A DNA stretch of 64,000 nucleotides, from contig NZ_CP066362.1 of NCBI RefSeq assembly GCF_030323865.1, forward strand, positions 3,038,001 to 3,102,000. Direction: 5' to 3'. Positions within the stretch are counted from its first letter, which is position 1, and each line of letters starts with the position of its first letter. Position numbers and translations under genes: made by a program. The notes beneath the pieces are model-generated. The model saw nothing but the letters and a program-made list of their open reading frames with translations. It ran no database searches and had not been told where the DNA came from. Shown here in pieces: positions 43,868-52,197 of the stretch. This stretch comes from Pseudarthrobacter defluvii (GTDB lineage: Bacteria; Actinomycetota; Actinomycetes; Actinomycetales; Micrococcaceae).

Positions 43868-44720
43868 TAGGGAAATATTTCGTCACGAAACGCCGAACGG
43901 CCTTGAACAGGCCACCCTGCTGTGCATCGGCGGGAGCATGGTTTGAGGCTTCCGTTGGGAGCGCCGCGGGCTCTTCCGCCGGGGCTTCCTGCATCTTCGC
44001 GACGGCGGCGTCGTACCTGTCCAGCGCAATCTCCGCCAGCGTGCGGGACGGCAGCAGGGGTTCGGTGACGACGTCGGCACCCGCCTTGGCCAGCTGGTCG
44101 TGGAAGAAGCCCGGCGCCAGGAGGTATGAGGCAATCACCACGCGTCCGCCGACGTCGACCGCTCCCGCGGACTCCCCCGCCCCGGCACCCCCGGCGAGTT
44201 CCTCCCGAAGCATGGCGACGGCGTCGGGCACGGAAGGCTGGGCGGACGCACCATAGGCGGCGACCATCCGGTTGGACCGCAACTGCTGCAACTGGCCAAG
44301 CAACTCTTCGACGCTGACGGCGGCGTTGGGGTTGGACGAGCCTGCCGCGGCCAGGACGATGACGTCGTTGTCCGTGGTTCCGGCCTCGCGCAGCCGCCGG
44401 TCCAGCAACTGGGCAAGACGGGGATCGGGCCCCAGCGGGGCAGCCGCAGCACTGCCCGGGCGGCTCTTCACGGCCCGCGCGATGTCCACCTTGACGTGGT
44501 ACCCGACGCTCAGCAGCAGCGGAACTACCACCGCCGGATCCCCCTCCGGCAGGCCCGCCACCACATCCACCAGGTCCGGCTGCTGGACGTCGACGTAAGC
44601 TTCGCGGACATCAAGGCCGGGGCGCAGTTCCGCGATGGCGGCGCGCAGGGCATTGACCTCCGCGGCCCCCTGTGTGTTGGACGTCCCATGGGCGCAGGCG
44701 ATCATGATGGGGCTGTTCAT
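43863..44720 (-). CDS. Sirohydrochlorin chelatase, CbiX/SirB family
   Basis: The 285-residue protein has two CbiX-like halves (about 1-115 and 120-245) and an acidic, alanine-rich tail. The first half opens with IMIACAHGTSNTQGAAEV, whose histidine is the expected metal/catalytic residue, and contains LLSVGYHVKVDIA. The second has VIVLAAAGSSNPNA and IASYLLAPGFFHDQL. The family inserts Fe2+ or Co2+ into sirohydrochlorin. Its position immediately upstream of sir favours ferrochelation to siroheme. It is divergent from the TRIC gene, with 60 bp between. Confidence 0.87.
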   Translation of the reverse strand: MNSPIMIACAHGTSNTQGAAEVNALRAAIAELRPGLDVREAYVDVQQPDLVDVVAGLPEGDPAVVVPLLLSVGYHVKVDIARAVKSRPGSAAAAPLGPDPRLAQLLDRRLREAGTTDNDVIVLAAAGSSNPNAAVSVEELLGQLQQLRSNRMVAAYGASAQPSVPDAVAMLREELAGGAGAGESAGAVDVGGRVVIASYLLAPGFFHDQLAKAGADVVTEPLLPSRTLAEIALDRYDAAVAKMQEAPAEEPAALPTEASNHAPADAQQGGLFKAVRRFVTKYFPR

Positions 44721-44780
44721 AGGGGCTAGCGTAACGTTGGAGCCGCCCTGTCCGCCCTCTTTGAAATACCGGGACGCCCC

Positions 44781-45434
44781 ATGACATTCGCCTTTGACAA
44801 CTCCCCGGTGTGGCTGGATCTGCTGGGCGTGTTTTTCTTCGCCGTCTCGGGCTCGCTGCTGGCGGCACGGAAGCAGATCGACATCGTCGGGTCGCTGCTG
44901 TTGGCCTCCTTGGTGGGACTTGGCGGCGGCGTGATCCGCGATGTCATCCTTGTCATCGTTCCGGCGGCCTTCACCAATCCGGCCTACCTGGCGCCGCCGC
45001 TGCTGGCCACGGTGCTGGTGTTCTTCCTGTTCTCCAGTGTCCAGCGATACACGTCGCTGCTGATTCTGTTCGACGCCGCCGGCCTGGCCCTCTTCTGCAT
45101 GACCGGCACGGTCAAGGCACTGGCCACCGGCCTCAACCCGGTGGCTTCCGTGCTGCTGGGGGTGACGACGGCAGTGGGCGGCGGCCTGCTGCGGGACATC
45201 ACCGCCAACGAGGTGCCGGAGCTCTTTAACCCGAAGGACATCTACGCGCTGCCGGCGTTCCTGGGTTCATCGTTGACCGCGGTGCTGTGGGTGCTTGGCG
45301 TGTTCAACGTGCTGACGGCAGCCGGCATTGCGGCGCTGGTTTTCACGTTCCGCGTCCTGGCCTGGCGGCGCTCCTGGCAGGCACCCCTTGCCGTGCGCGG
45401 GTGGCACCGGCGGACGACGGATTCGGGCCCGTGA
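44781..45434 (+). CDS. Trimeric intracellular cation (TRIC) channel family protein
   Basis: The 217-residue membrane protein (UPF0126/YadS-type) has two homologous triple-helix repeats. Each has the glycine-rich kinked helix: LVGLGGGVIRDVIL (near 55) and VTTAVGGGLLRDITA (near 140), the hallmark of TRIC pores, with a seventh C-terminal helix. The FFFAVSGSLLAARKQID start is typical. TRIC proteins form trimeric monovalent-cation channels; the physiological role in bacteria is uncertain. It is a single gene, divergent from cbiX. Confidence 0.9.
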   Translation: MTFAFDNSPVWLDLLGVFFFAVSGSLLAARKQIDIVGSLLLASLVGLGGGVIRDVILVIVPAAFTNPAYLAPPLLATVLVFFLFSSVQRYTSLLILFDAAGLALFCMTGTVKALATGLNPVASVLLGVTTAVGGGLLRDITANEVPELFNPKDIYALPAFLGSSLTAVLWVLGVFNVLTAAGIAALVFTFRVLAWRRSWQAPLAVRGWHRRTTDSGP

Positions 45435-45486
45435 GAGTTCTCCTGCCTGTCATTTTGGGGTGGTCCGGATTGGCTAGGATATGAGC

Positions 45487-45918
45487 ATGACTGACATGTT
45501 CCTCGAGAAGTTCAAAGCGCTTGTTCCGAAGTATCTCGAGGATGAATGGCAGGAAGAGGACGGCCTGACCCCCGAGGAGCTGGACAAGGCCCTGGCCGAG
45601 CACCAGTTCCAGATCCCCCTGGTCCTGCGCGAGTTCTACCTCGCCCTGGGCGGCTGCGAGGACCTGATGGAGGCCTACCACTACTTCTGGGACCCGGACG
45701 AGCTCGAAGTCGATGACGAGGGCTTCCTGATGTTCCTTGAGGACGAGGACGAGGAGTACACCTGGGGCTTCCGCATCGGCGACCTCAGCGTCCCAGACCC
45801 CATCGTCTACCGCCGCAACAACGCCCGCGGCCAGTGGAAGTCCGAGGAAGGCACCTTTTCAGAATTCGTCTTCGACATGTTCGAGTGGGCGTTCGAGGAA
45901 GACGAAGAGGAAGAGTAG
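45487..45918 (+). CDS. Acidic SMI1/KNR4 (SUKH)-like protein
   Basis: The 143-residue protein is strongly acidic, ending EEDEEEE, with few basic residues. LTPEELDKALAEHQFQIPLVLREFYLALGG, read in pieces, matches the SUKH fold opening (a helix then a P-x-x-L-R-x-F-Y motif). An E-D-rich beta region follows (EEYTWGFRIGD). SUKH proteins are often toxin immunity proteins, but no toxin gene is adjacent. AGGA lies 7 bp before the ATG at 45487; an ATG two codons earlier is possible. Function is unknown. Confidence 0.7.
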   Translation: MTDMFLEKFKALVPKYLEDEWQEEDGLTPEELDKALAEHQFQIPLVLREFYLALGGCEDLMEAYHYFWDPDELEVDDEGFLMFLEDEDEEYTWGFRIGDLSVPDPIVYRRNNARGQWKSEEGTFSEFVFDMFEWAFEEDEEEE

Positions 45919-45943
45919 GAGCTGCTTCTTCCGTTGACCTAAA

Positions 45944-46025
45944 TGCGTCACTTATGGACCGGACCTTGATGAGTGCCCCTGCGTTTGCAGGGGCACTCGC
46001 CGGTTAACATCCCATAAATTACGCA
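45944..46025. repeat. Intergenic palindromic element F with inner terminator hairpin
   Basis: Outer arms (45944-45957 and 46012-46025) match at 12 of 14 positions and contain TGCGTCACTTATGG. Inside is a perfect 12-bp stem (GAGTGCCCCTGC, 45971-45998) with a GTTT loop. The right outer arm contains the last codons and stop of the minus-strand AbiEi-like gene. It separates two convergent genes and probably terminates both. Confidence 0.7.
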
Positions 46026-46870
46026 AACTGGTCGCCACGCCCGCTGCCTGTTGGCCTCCGCCACGCCCGCAGCACCGCCTGGACCTCCGCGACCATGGCC
46101 TCGGGCCGGTGGATGACGTCCTCATAGTAATAGCGCAACACCAAGTAGCCCCCGATGATGCTTCGGTTGTTGCGCCGCTGGTCCCGCTTGATGGATTTCG
46201 GCTCGAAGTGGGTTGAGCCATCCGTCTCCACTACCAGGATCTCCTCGACCAGGAAATCCACCTCTCCAACTCCGGGAATATAGACATGCCGCCGAACCCG
46301 TAATCCGGCCCGGGCAAAATATACATTTGCGAGTACCTCCAGCACTGAGTCCGCGCGGGGAATCACCAGGTCCAGAACCGACCGAGCACGCCCATTGCGG
46401 CGTCCCTGGCAGCGGCCGTAGAGGAAATCGAGGGAGACGTCTCCGGCGCTCACAGCCGACTGCACCATCACGAGCGCCTCCAGCTCAGGCAGGCAGTGCA
46501 GCGCATGCAGAAGCACGTCTGCCAGCCCCAGCACTGGCAGCCACGGATGCCGCGGATGCCTGGGCCGGCCGTGCTCGACGACTCCGGACGTATGGACGGG
46601 GTGGCTCCGGCTTAGGTGCAGGCCTGCCGGGTCGTTGAGGGTCCACAGTCGGTAGACGGGAGCAGCGGACAAACACGTGAGTCGACCACCCGCCGCCAAA
46701 ACCCCAGCAACACGATTGTCGCCGGGCAGGGCGTAGACTCCCCGCCTGACTCTCACCAACAGGCCCAAGGCCACCGCGCGGCCCACTCTGGCACGCGTAA
46801 ACCCAGCCTTTTGTAGTTCATGTGACCGGGCTGCTCCCGCGCGCCTGGCCAGGTAGTCACAGATGTCCAT
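46019..46870 (-). CDS. AbiEi-type winged-helix plus DUF559 endonuclease-like protein
   Basis: The 283-residue protein has an AbiEi antitoxin-like winged helix at 1-50 (ARSHELQKAGFTRARVGRAV) and a middle region with LGLADVLLHALHCLPELEAL. Its C-terminal DUF559/Vsr-like domain has the PD-(D/E)XK-type pattern VDFLVEEILVVETDGSTHF (about 210-228): Asp, Glu and ExDGxxH. No AbiEii toxin gene is adjacent, so it is not an obvious toxin-antitoxin pair. Such proteins are common and often multicopy in actinobacteria; function is unknown. Its last codons lie in a palindromic repeat. It may bind or cut DNA. Confidence 0.75.
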   Translation of the reverse strand: MDICDYLARRAGAARSHELQKAGFTRARVGRAVALGLLVRVRRGVYALPGDNRVAGVLAAGGRLTCLSAAPVYRLWTLNDPAGLHLSRSHPVHTSGVVEHGRPRHPRHPWLPVLGLADVLLHALHCLPELEALVMVQSAVSAGDVSLDFLYGRCQGRRNGRARSVLDLVIPRADSVLEVLANVYFARAGLRVRRHVYIPGVGEVDFLVEEILVVETDGSTHFEPKSIKRDQRRNNRSIIGGYLVLRYYYEDVIHRPEAMVAEVQAVLRAWRRPTGSGRGDQFA

Positions 46871-46947
46871 CCCTCATCGTGTCCAGGCGGAGCCTGCGAC
46901 AAAGCAGGGGACTCCATTCATGTGGATAACCATCCCCAAGCCCGCTG

Positions 46948-47043
46948 GCGCAATTGCGTGATTTTTGGGCCGTGCAGGCACGCAGTCCCGCGTCCTTGAG
47001 GTGCGCACGGCTGCCCGTTCAGCCATAAGTCACGCAATTGCGC
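46948..47043. repeat. Palindromic element C
   Basis: A perfect 14-bp inverted repeat, GCGCAATTGCGTGA (46948-46961) with its complement (47030-47043), spans 68 bp; imperfect pairing extends outward and inward, with CCGTGC and GCACGG as inner arms. Read inward on the minus strand, the right arm is AATTGCGTGACTTATGG, which matches elements E and F. Confidence 0.7.
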
Positions 47044-47105
47044 GAGGGACACCTGCGAGCGCTCGGAAAAGTCTTTGACAGGTGCAGTTACACAGGACTT
47101 GCGCA

Positions 47106-47125
47106 TTATGACAAACCTGTCATAA
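47106..47125. promoter_or_regulatory. Perfect dyad TTATGACA-N4-TGTCATAA
   Basis: Eight-base arms around AACC form a strong candidate operator. No gene starts nearby; it lies about 180 bp after the end of the minus-strand polyprenyl synthase gene. Confidence 0.4.
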
Positions 47126-47248
47126 GCTATTCACGGATCCGCTAAACGCCTCCGGCGGGTCTGATGCGAACGGAGAGATAGCCCCGGTTCACTGCGACTT
47201 CGGTTGCTGCGGACCGGGGCTATCCCGTTAACGCTGGAGGCATGGAAA

Positions 47249-47287
47249 AGCCCGGCACCTCCAGCGCATCACCAGAGGTACCGGGCT
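47249..47287 (-). terminator. Terminator of the menG-menJ-polyprenyl synthase operon
   Basis: A 13-bp stem with one mismatch (AGCCCGGTACCTC and GAGGTGCCGGGCT) is followed by TTTT on the minus strand. It starts 15 bp after the polyprenyl synthase stop codon. Confidence 0.85.
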
Positions 47288-47302
47288 CCCAAGGAACGAA
47301 AA

Positions 47303-48403
47303 TCAGCTGGCGCGGTCCACCACGGCCAGCGCGAAGTTGGACAGCGATTCCTTGACCACGCCTTCAGGCAGCGGAGCCAGGGCTTCGATGGCCTCGTTGG
47401 CCCATTGCCGCGCCACCACCCAGGACTCGGCAGTCACGGGGTGCTCCCGCAGTCCGGCAACAGCGGCGGCCAGGGCCTCGTCAGAGGACAGGTCGCCGTC
47501 AATCAGTTTCAGGAGGTCGACGGCGGATTGGTCGCCATCAGCGGCCGCCTTGCGCAGGAGCAGCACGGGCAGGGTGGGAACCCCTTCGCGCAAGTCCGTT
47601 CCCGGGGACTTGCCGGACTTCACCTTGACCCCGGTGACATCGATGACGTCGTCGGCCAGCTGGAAGGCCACGCCCACCTTCTCGCCGTACTCCACCAGGA
47701 CGTTTTCGTAGGCCTCGTCGGCCCCGGAGAAGATCGCACCGAACTGCCCGGAGGCGGCAACCAGGGAACCGGTCTTGTCCGCAATGACGGACAGGTAATG
47801 CTCAATCGGGTCCTCGTCCGGCCGCGGGCCCACGGTCTCGTGCAGCTGGCCAAGGCACAGCCGCTCGAAAGTCCGGGCCTGGATGCCGAGAGCCCGGCCG
47901 CCCAGTTCGGACACCAGGATGGAGGCCCGGGCAAAGATCAGGTCACCGGTGAGGACGGCCACGGAGTTGCCCCACACCTCGTGGGCCGTGGGGGCCCCGC
48001 GCCGGAACGGGGCGGAGTCCATGACGTCGTCGTGGTACAGGGTTGCCAAGTGCGTCAGTTCAACCACGACGGCGGCCTGCACCACAGCGGGCAGGGATGC
48101 GTCCCCGAGGTGGGCGCAGAGCAGGGTCAGCAGCGGCCGGATACGCTTGCCGCCGGCTTCCACCAGGTGGCGCGACGTTGCGTCAGCGAGGGGGTCCGAG
48201 TTGGCGATGGCTTCACGGAGTTTCTTCTCCACCTTGGCCAGGTTGGTGGTGATGGCCGGGCCCAGTTCGGCGTCCCCCGCGATGGCTGCAAAGCCTGCCG
48301 GCAGCTGGAGTCCGGTGGCGATGGCGGTGGTGTTGAGGCTGGGTTCGGAGTCCGGCAGGCCGTGCCCGGCGTGCGTCCAGCTGTGGTCTGCGGATTTGGT
48401 CAC
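47303..48403 (-). CDS. Polyprenyl diphosphate synthase (menaquinone side chain)
   Basis: The 366-residue prenyltransferase elongates isoprenyl diphosphate to the menaquinone tail. First aspartate-rich motif: LYHDDVMDSAPFRRG (near 127, DDxxD). Second: AFQLADDVIDVTG (near 254). GGKRIRPLL near 90 is also typical. The residue before the first motif is consistent with a long-chain product, but chain length cannot be set. The GTG overlaps the menJ stop by four bases (GTGA). The menG-menJ-prenyl synthase order is the same as in Mycobacterium. Confidence 0.9.
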   Translation of the reverse strand: MTKSADHSWTHAGHGLPDSEPSLNTTAIATGLQLPAGFAAIAGDAELGPAITTNLAKVEKKLREAIANSDPLADATSRHLVEAGGKRIRPLLTLLCAHLGDASLPAVVQAAVVVELTHLATLYHDDVMDSAPFRRGAPTAHEVWGNSVAVLTGDLIFARASILVSELGGRALGIQARTFERLCLGQLHETVGPRPDEDPIEHYLSVIADKTGSLVAASGQFGAIFSGADEAYENVLVEYGEKVGVAFQLADDVIDVTGVKVKSGKSPGTDLREGVPTLPVLLLRKAAADGDQSAVDLLKLIDGDLSSDEALAAAVAGLREHPVTAESWVVARQWANEAIEALAPLPEGVVKESLSNFALAVVDRAS

Positions 48404-49731
48404 GGGTTAACCCTAACTTTTTGTTGCGGATACCGCTGGTTCGAAGCTGGTGGGGTATTGGATGTGGCCGGAACCAGCGATTCCAGGACGCGGATCACCC
48501 GGTCCTCGAAGCCCTTCGCGGAGGAGTCTGTGAGGTTGGCAAGGAGCCGGACCACGAACCGCATCAGCACCGGAATTGGCATGCCGGTCCGCAGCGCCAG
48601 CTTCATGACGGCGGGTTTGCCGATCAAGGCGGCGAAGGCCCGCCCAAGCGTGAAGTGTGAGCCCCACTGGTCCCGCACATAGTCCGCGTACCGCGAAAGG
48701 TGCGCATCGGCGTCGTACGTCCCGCCCGAAGCAGCCGTGCGCGCGGACGCGTCGATGATGAACTCCGCCGCAAACCGGGCGGACTCCATGGCGTAGGAGA
48801 TGCCTTCGCCATTGAACGGGGACACCATGCCGCCGGCGTCGCCCAGGAGCAACAAGCCGGGCGAGTAGTGCGGGGTACGGTTGAAGCCCATGGGCAGCGC
48901 CGCACCGCGGATCTCCCCCACCTGGTTCTCCGGCGTAAAGCCCCACTCGGCGGGCATTCCGGCCGTCCACTCGCGCAGGACCTGCTTGTAGTCCAGCTTG
49001 CCGAACTCCTTGGATGAGTTCAGGATGCCCAGGCCCACGTTGGAGGTTCCGTCGCCCACGCCGAACACCCAGCCGTAGCCGGGCAGCAGCTTGCCGTCGC
49101 GGCCGGGAAGCTCCAGCCAGCCTTCCATCCAGTCGTCGTCCGTGCGCGGCGAGGTGAAGTAGGTGCGGACGGCGACACCGAGCGGACGGTCGTCACGCTT
49201 CTGGATTCCGAGGGACACGGACGTGCGGGTTGAGTTGCCGTCGGCAGCGAGGACGACGTCGGCGCTGAAGTCGCGAGTCTCCCCCGTCTTGCGTCCGGAC
49301 TCGTCAAGGAGCGCTGCGCGGACACCGGTGACGCGGCCGCCGTCGTTGGCCAGGGCGTCGGTGACGCTGTGCCGCTCGAGGATGGTGGCACCTGCTGACT
49401 CGGCATGCCGGGCCAGTTCCTCGTCGAAGCCAAGGCGGGTGCGGATCAGCCCGTACTGCGGAAAGTCGGAGACCTCGGGCCAGGGCAGCTCGATGGTGCG
49501 GCCGCCCGCAATCAGGCGCAGGCCCTTGTTCCGGCGCCAGCCCTCACCTTCGGGGTGGGGCAGGCCGAGCTTCTGGATTTCGCGGACCGCGCGGGGGGTC
49601 AGGCCGTCGCCGCAGACCTTCTCACGCGGAAACGCAGTCTTTTCCAGGACCGTAACGTCCAGTCCGGCGTTGGCCAAGTAATACGCGGCAGTGGATCCGG
49701 CCGGCCCTGCGCCGACTATCAGTACCTTCAC
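48400..49731 (-). CDS. menJ: Menaquinone reductase, geranylgeranyl-reductase family
   Basis: The 443-residue FAD enzyme is of the geranylgeranyl reductase family. MKVLIVGAGPAGSTAAYYLA is the FAD Rossmann motif; EKVCGDGLTPRAV near 40 and LLLGDAGGMVSPFNGEGISYA (in part) near 300 are family signatures. In mycobacteria the orthologue in this position saturates one isoprene unit of menaquinone, and the gene context here is the same, so MenJ is preferred over chlorophyll- or archaeal-lipid-type activity. It is 3 bp after menG and overlaps the prenyl synthase gene. Confidence 0.88.
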   Translation of the reverse strand: MKVLIVGAGPAGSTAAYYLANAGLDVTVLEKTAFPREKVCGDGLTPRAVREIQKLGLPHPEGEGWRRNKGLRLIAGGRTIELPWPEVSDFPQYGLIRTRLGFDEELARHAESAGATILERHSVTDALANDGGRVTGVRAALLDESGRKTGETRDFSADVVLAADGNSTRTSVSLGIQKRDDRPLGVAVRTYFTSPRTDDDWMEGWLELPGRDGKLLPGYGWVFGVGDGTSNVGLGILNSSKEFGKLDYKQVLREWTAGMPAEWGFTPENQVGEIRGAALPMGFNRTPHYSPGLLLLGDAGGMVSPFNGEGISYAMESARFAAEFIIDASARTAASGGTYDADAHLSRYADYVRDQWGSHFTLGRAFAALIGKPAVMKLALRTGMPIPVLMRFVVRLLANLTDSSAKGFEDRVIRVLESLVPATSNTPPASNQRYPQQKVRVNP

Positions 49732-49734
49732 AGG

Positions 49735-50514
49735 TCAGCGGACGATGTTGCGGCGCAGCTTGGCCACCGGGCCCTTGTGGGCGGCGATGGCGGCGGCAGC
49801 GCCCTCAGGCGAGGAGTCGGCAGGCTTGAACGCGCGGTGCACGGCAACGATGCCGCCTGTGAGGTTGCGGTAGGTGACTTTCTCCCAGCCGCTTTCCTGC
49901 AGCCAGGCGGCCAGGTGGTCCTGGTCCGGCCAGGCGCGGATGGATTCGGCAAGGTAGACGTAGGCATCCGGGTTGGAGGCGACCTTGGTGGCGATCGCGG
50001 GCAGCGCGCGCATCAGGTATTCGGTGTACATAGTGCGCCACAGCGGAACCACAGGCTGCGAGAACTCGGCGATGACCACGCGGCCGCCGGGCTTGGTGAC
50101 GCGCAGCATCTCCTGCAGCGCCTTCTTGGGCTCGTTCACGTTGCGGAGGCCGAAGGAGATTGTGCTCGCGTCAAACGTGTTGTCGGCGAACGGCAGGTTG
50201 GTGGCGTCGCCGGCCACGAAGTCGATGTCAGGGCGGCGGCGCTTGCCCACCTTCAGCATCCCGAGGGAGAAGTCGCAGGCAACTACATCTATTCCGGCGT
50301 CGGCATATGGCTCGCTGGAGGTGCCGGTTCCGGCCGCAAGGTCCAGGACCCGCTGGCCCTTGGAGACTTCCATGGCGTCCACCACGATCTTCCGCCAGCG
50401 GCGGGTCTGCCCCATGGACAGGACATCGTTGACGACGTCGTATTTCGGTGCGACGTCGTCAAACATCGTGGCTACTTCGTCCGGACGCTTATCCAAGGAT
50501 GCTCGGTTCACCAT
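49735..50514 (-). CDS. menG: Demethylmenaquinone methyltransferase
   Basis: The 259-residue SAM methyltransferase performs the last ring step of menaquinone synthesis. Signatures: [25 protein letters not shown] start ([19 protein letters not shown]), motif [17 protein letters not shown] (near 58), and [20 protein letters not shown] (near 140). It is the first gene of the menG-menJ-prenyl synthase unit, divergent from menF with a 114-bp shared promoter region. No clear ribosome-binding site precedes the ATG. Confidence 0.94.
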   Translation of the reverse strand: MVNRASLDKRPDEVATMFDDVAPKYDVVNDVLSMGQTRRWRKIVVDAMEVSKGQRVLDLAAGTGTSSEPYADAGIDVVACDFSLGMLKVGKRRRPDIDFVAGDATNLPFADNTFDASTISFGLRNVNEPKKALQEMLRVTKPGGRVVIAEFSQPVVPLWRTMYTEYLMRALPAIATKVASNPDAYVYLAESIRAWPDQDHLAAWLQESGWEKVTYRNLTGGIVAVHRAFKPADSSPEGAAAAIAAHKGPVAKLRRNIVR

Positions 50515-50628
50515 GACATTGTCTCAAATGTTCCTGACCGTCCTGACCAGCACGGGTTCGGCGCGGTCAGGGGCGGAAAGTTACTGCGAAGTACTGTGAA
50601 TTACCGTCGGGAGTAGTGTTGTCTCATC
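50515..50628. promoter_or_regulatory. Divergent menG/menF promoter region
   Basis: This 114-bp gap must serve both directions. TAGTGT lies 9 bp before the menF ATG without a ribosome-binding site, suggesting a near-leaderless start. A direct repeat of AGTACTG-like words near 50585-50597 is visible. Confidence 0.35.
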
Positions 50629-52023
50629 ATGACGAGCACGTTCCGCACCTTGACAGTCCCCCTGGATGGCAAAGCGTTCCCCGGGGGGCTGCCTTCGTTC
50701 CTGGTACGGGACGACGTCCTCTGCTGGACCCGCCGCGAAGCAGGCCTGGCGGGGTTCGGCGAGATAGCGCGCTTCGCCGCGACCGGCCCGGACCGCTTCC
50801 TGGAGGCGGACATCTGGTGGCGGCACCTGGTCCTGGAGGCCGAGGTCGCGGACGCCGTGGAGTTGCCCGGCACCGGCCCCGTGGCTTTCGGCTCCTTCGC
50901 CTTCTCCAAGACGTCGGCCCACGAGTCCCGGCTGATCGTGCCGGAAATCGTGGTGGGCGTCCGGGACAACCAGGCGTGGCTAACCCAGTTGACGGTCGAC
51001 GGCGGCCCGCTCACCGAAGAGACGGCCCTCGCCGCCCTGGACCGCTGGCTCAGCAGTGCTCCCCGCACTGGCACGGAAGGCACGACGGCGGCAGCGGACT
51101 CCGACGGGGACGAAACGTTGGGTGCCGTGCCCGGCGCGGCGGGCGGCGCCGTCGTACGCCCCCTCCCCCTCGCCGCCGGCGCAACCCTGCACACCGGCTC
51201 GCTCAGCGAGGAAGCCTGGATGGATGCCGTAGCCGCCGGGGTTGCCGAAATCCGCACGGGCGCCCTGGAGAAGCTGGTGCTGGCACGGGACGTGGTGGCA
51301 ACTATTCCTTCCGGCGTACATGCCGCCGACGTCCTGCGCGAACTCGCCGCCCGGTACCGCGAATGCTGGACATACGGGGTGGACGGGCTGGTGGGGGCGA
51401 CGCCCGAGATGCTGATCCAGGTGGAGGGCCGCACCGCCCAGGCCCGCGTGCTGGCCGGCACCCTTGACCGCCGCGACGCGCACGGCGAGGACGGCTCCCC
51501 GATGGACTACGCGACGCGGGTGCTCGCCGGCTCCGACAAGCAGCGGCACGAACATGAGATCGCCATCCAGTCGCTGACCAAGCAGCTGGCACCCTTCTCC
51601 GAGGCCATGAATGCCCACGATGAGCCGTTCATCCTGGAGCTGCCCAACGTGTGGCACCTGGCCTCGGACGTCAAGGCGGAACTCACCGAGGTGGAGGGCC
51701 ATGTTCCCACCTGCCTGGCCCTGATCAACGCCCTGCATCCCACGGCCGCCGTCTGCGGAACCCCCACCCTGGTGGCGGGTGAACTGATCCGCAATCTCGA
51801 GCACCTGGACCGCGGCCCGTATGCGGGACCGGTGGGCTGGCTTGATGCGGCCGGAAACGGCGAATGGGGCATTGCCTTGCGCGGCGCCGTCATTGAATCG
51901 CCCGAGACGGTGCGGCTGTATGCCGGCTGCGGCATTGTTGACGGGTCGCAGCCGCAGGCGGAACTGGCCGAAACGTGGGCCAAATTCCGGCCGATGCTGG
52001 AGTCGTTGGGCATCAACAACTGA
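50629..52023 (+). CDS. menF: Isochorismate synthase
   Basis: The 464-residue chorismate-using enzyme converts chorismate to isochorismate, the first step of menaquinone synthesis. The catalytic domain occupies about 200-460: LEKLVLARDVVATI, VGATPEMLIQVEG (near 264), RVLAGTLDRRD, a metal-site KQRHEHEIAI (near 305), HPTAAVCGTPTLVAGE (near 375) and the C-terminal ELAETWAKFRP. The divergent menG and nearby menD/menC support MenF over an EntC/DhbC siderophore role. A possible weak hairpin lies at 52037-52054. Confidence 0.93.
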   Translation: MTSTFRTLTVPLDGKAFPGGLPSFLVRDDVLCWTRREAGLAGFGEIARFAATGPDRFLEADIWWRHLVLEAEVADAVELPGTGPVAFGSFAFSKTSAHESRLIVPEIVVGVRDNQAWLTQLTVDGGPLTEETALAALDRWLSSAPRTGTEGTTAAADSDGDETLGAVPGAAGGAVVRPLPLAAGATLHTGSLSEEAWMDAVAAGVAEIRTGALEKLVLARDVVATIPSGVHAADVLRELAARYRECWTYGVDGLVGATPEMLIQVEGRTAQARVLAGTLDRRDAHGEDGSPMDYATRVLAGSDKQRHEHEIAIQSLTKQLAPFSEAMNAHDEPFILELPNVWHLASDVKAELTEVEGHVPTCLALINALHPTAAVCGTPTLVAGELIRNLEHLDRGPYAGPVGWLDAAGNGEWGIALRGAVIESPETVRLYAGCGIVDGSQPQAELAETWAKFRPMLESLGINN

Positions 52024-52197
52024 CGCCGTGGGTAGGAGTCTGGAATGACAGACTGCTCCCGCTCTGGAAGGCTTGATTTTGCCCCCGCTACAGTTATCCA
52101 ATAGTGAAACTTAGTTGCGTGTGACGTACCTCTCTTGTTGAGCGTTACACTATAAGCCGCGTTAGTACCTCATAGCCCCTGCAACAAAAGGTAAGAA
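52024..52197 (+). promoter_or_regulatory. Promoter region of the amino-acid ABC operon
   Basis: A lower-GC 174-bp gap. TATAAG (52151-52156) or TACACT (52146-52151) may be the -10 box; the -35 is not clear. AAAGG precedes the ATG. A hairpin AGTCTG-N6-CAGACT (52037-52054) may end menF transcription. Confidence 0.4.

Larger units (their letters stand above)
46871..47248. other. Gene-free region of about 380 bp
   Basis: No convincing gene is seen. It contains palindromic element C (46948-47043), a dyad TTATGACA-AACC-TGTCATAA (47106-47125), a TTGACA hexamer (47075-47080) and a perfect 12-bp stem GATAGCCCCGGT (47177-47188 with 47213-47224). These could be the promoter and folded parts of a plus-strand non-coding RNA, but there is no direct proof. 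Confidence 0.4.

Noticed and set aside
45487..45918. Polymorphic-toxin immunity locus based on the SUKH-like gene
   Set aside because: No toxin, secretion marker or repeat of immunity genes is adjacent.
46019..46870. AbiE toxin-antitoxin system
   Set aside because: There is no AbiEii nucleotidyltransferase gene on either side; the winged helix alone does not make a pair.
46918..47106. Small minus-strand ORF of 62 codons in the gene-free region
   Set aside because: It overlaps the arms of element C, has no ribosome-binding site and no protein-like composition.
47177..47224. Possible tRNA or tRNA-like fold
   Set aside because: There is a 12-bp stem, but no cloverleaf, no acceptor arm of 7 bp with a T-loop in the correct position.
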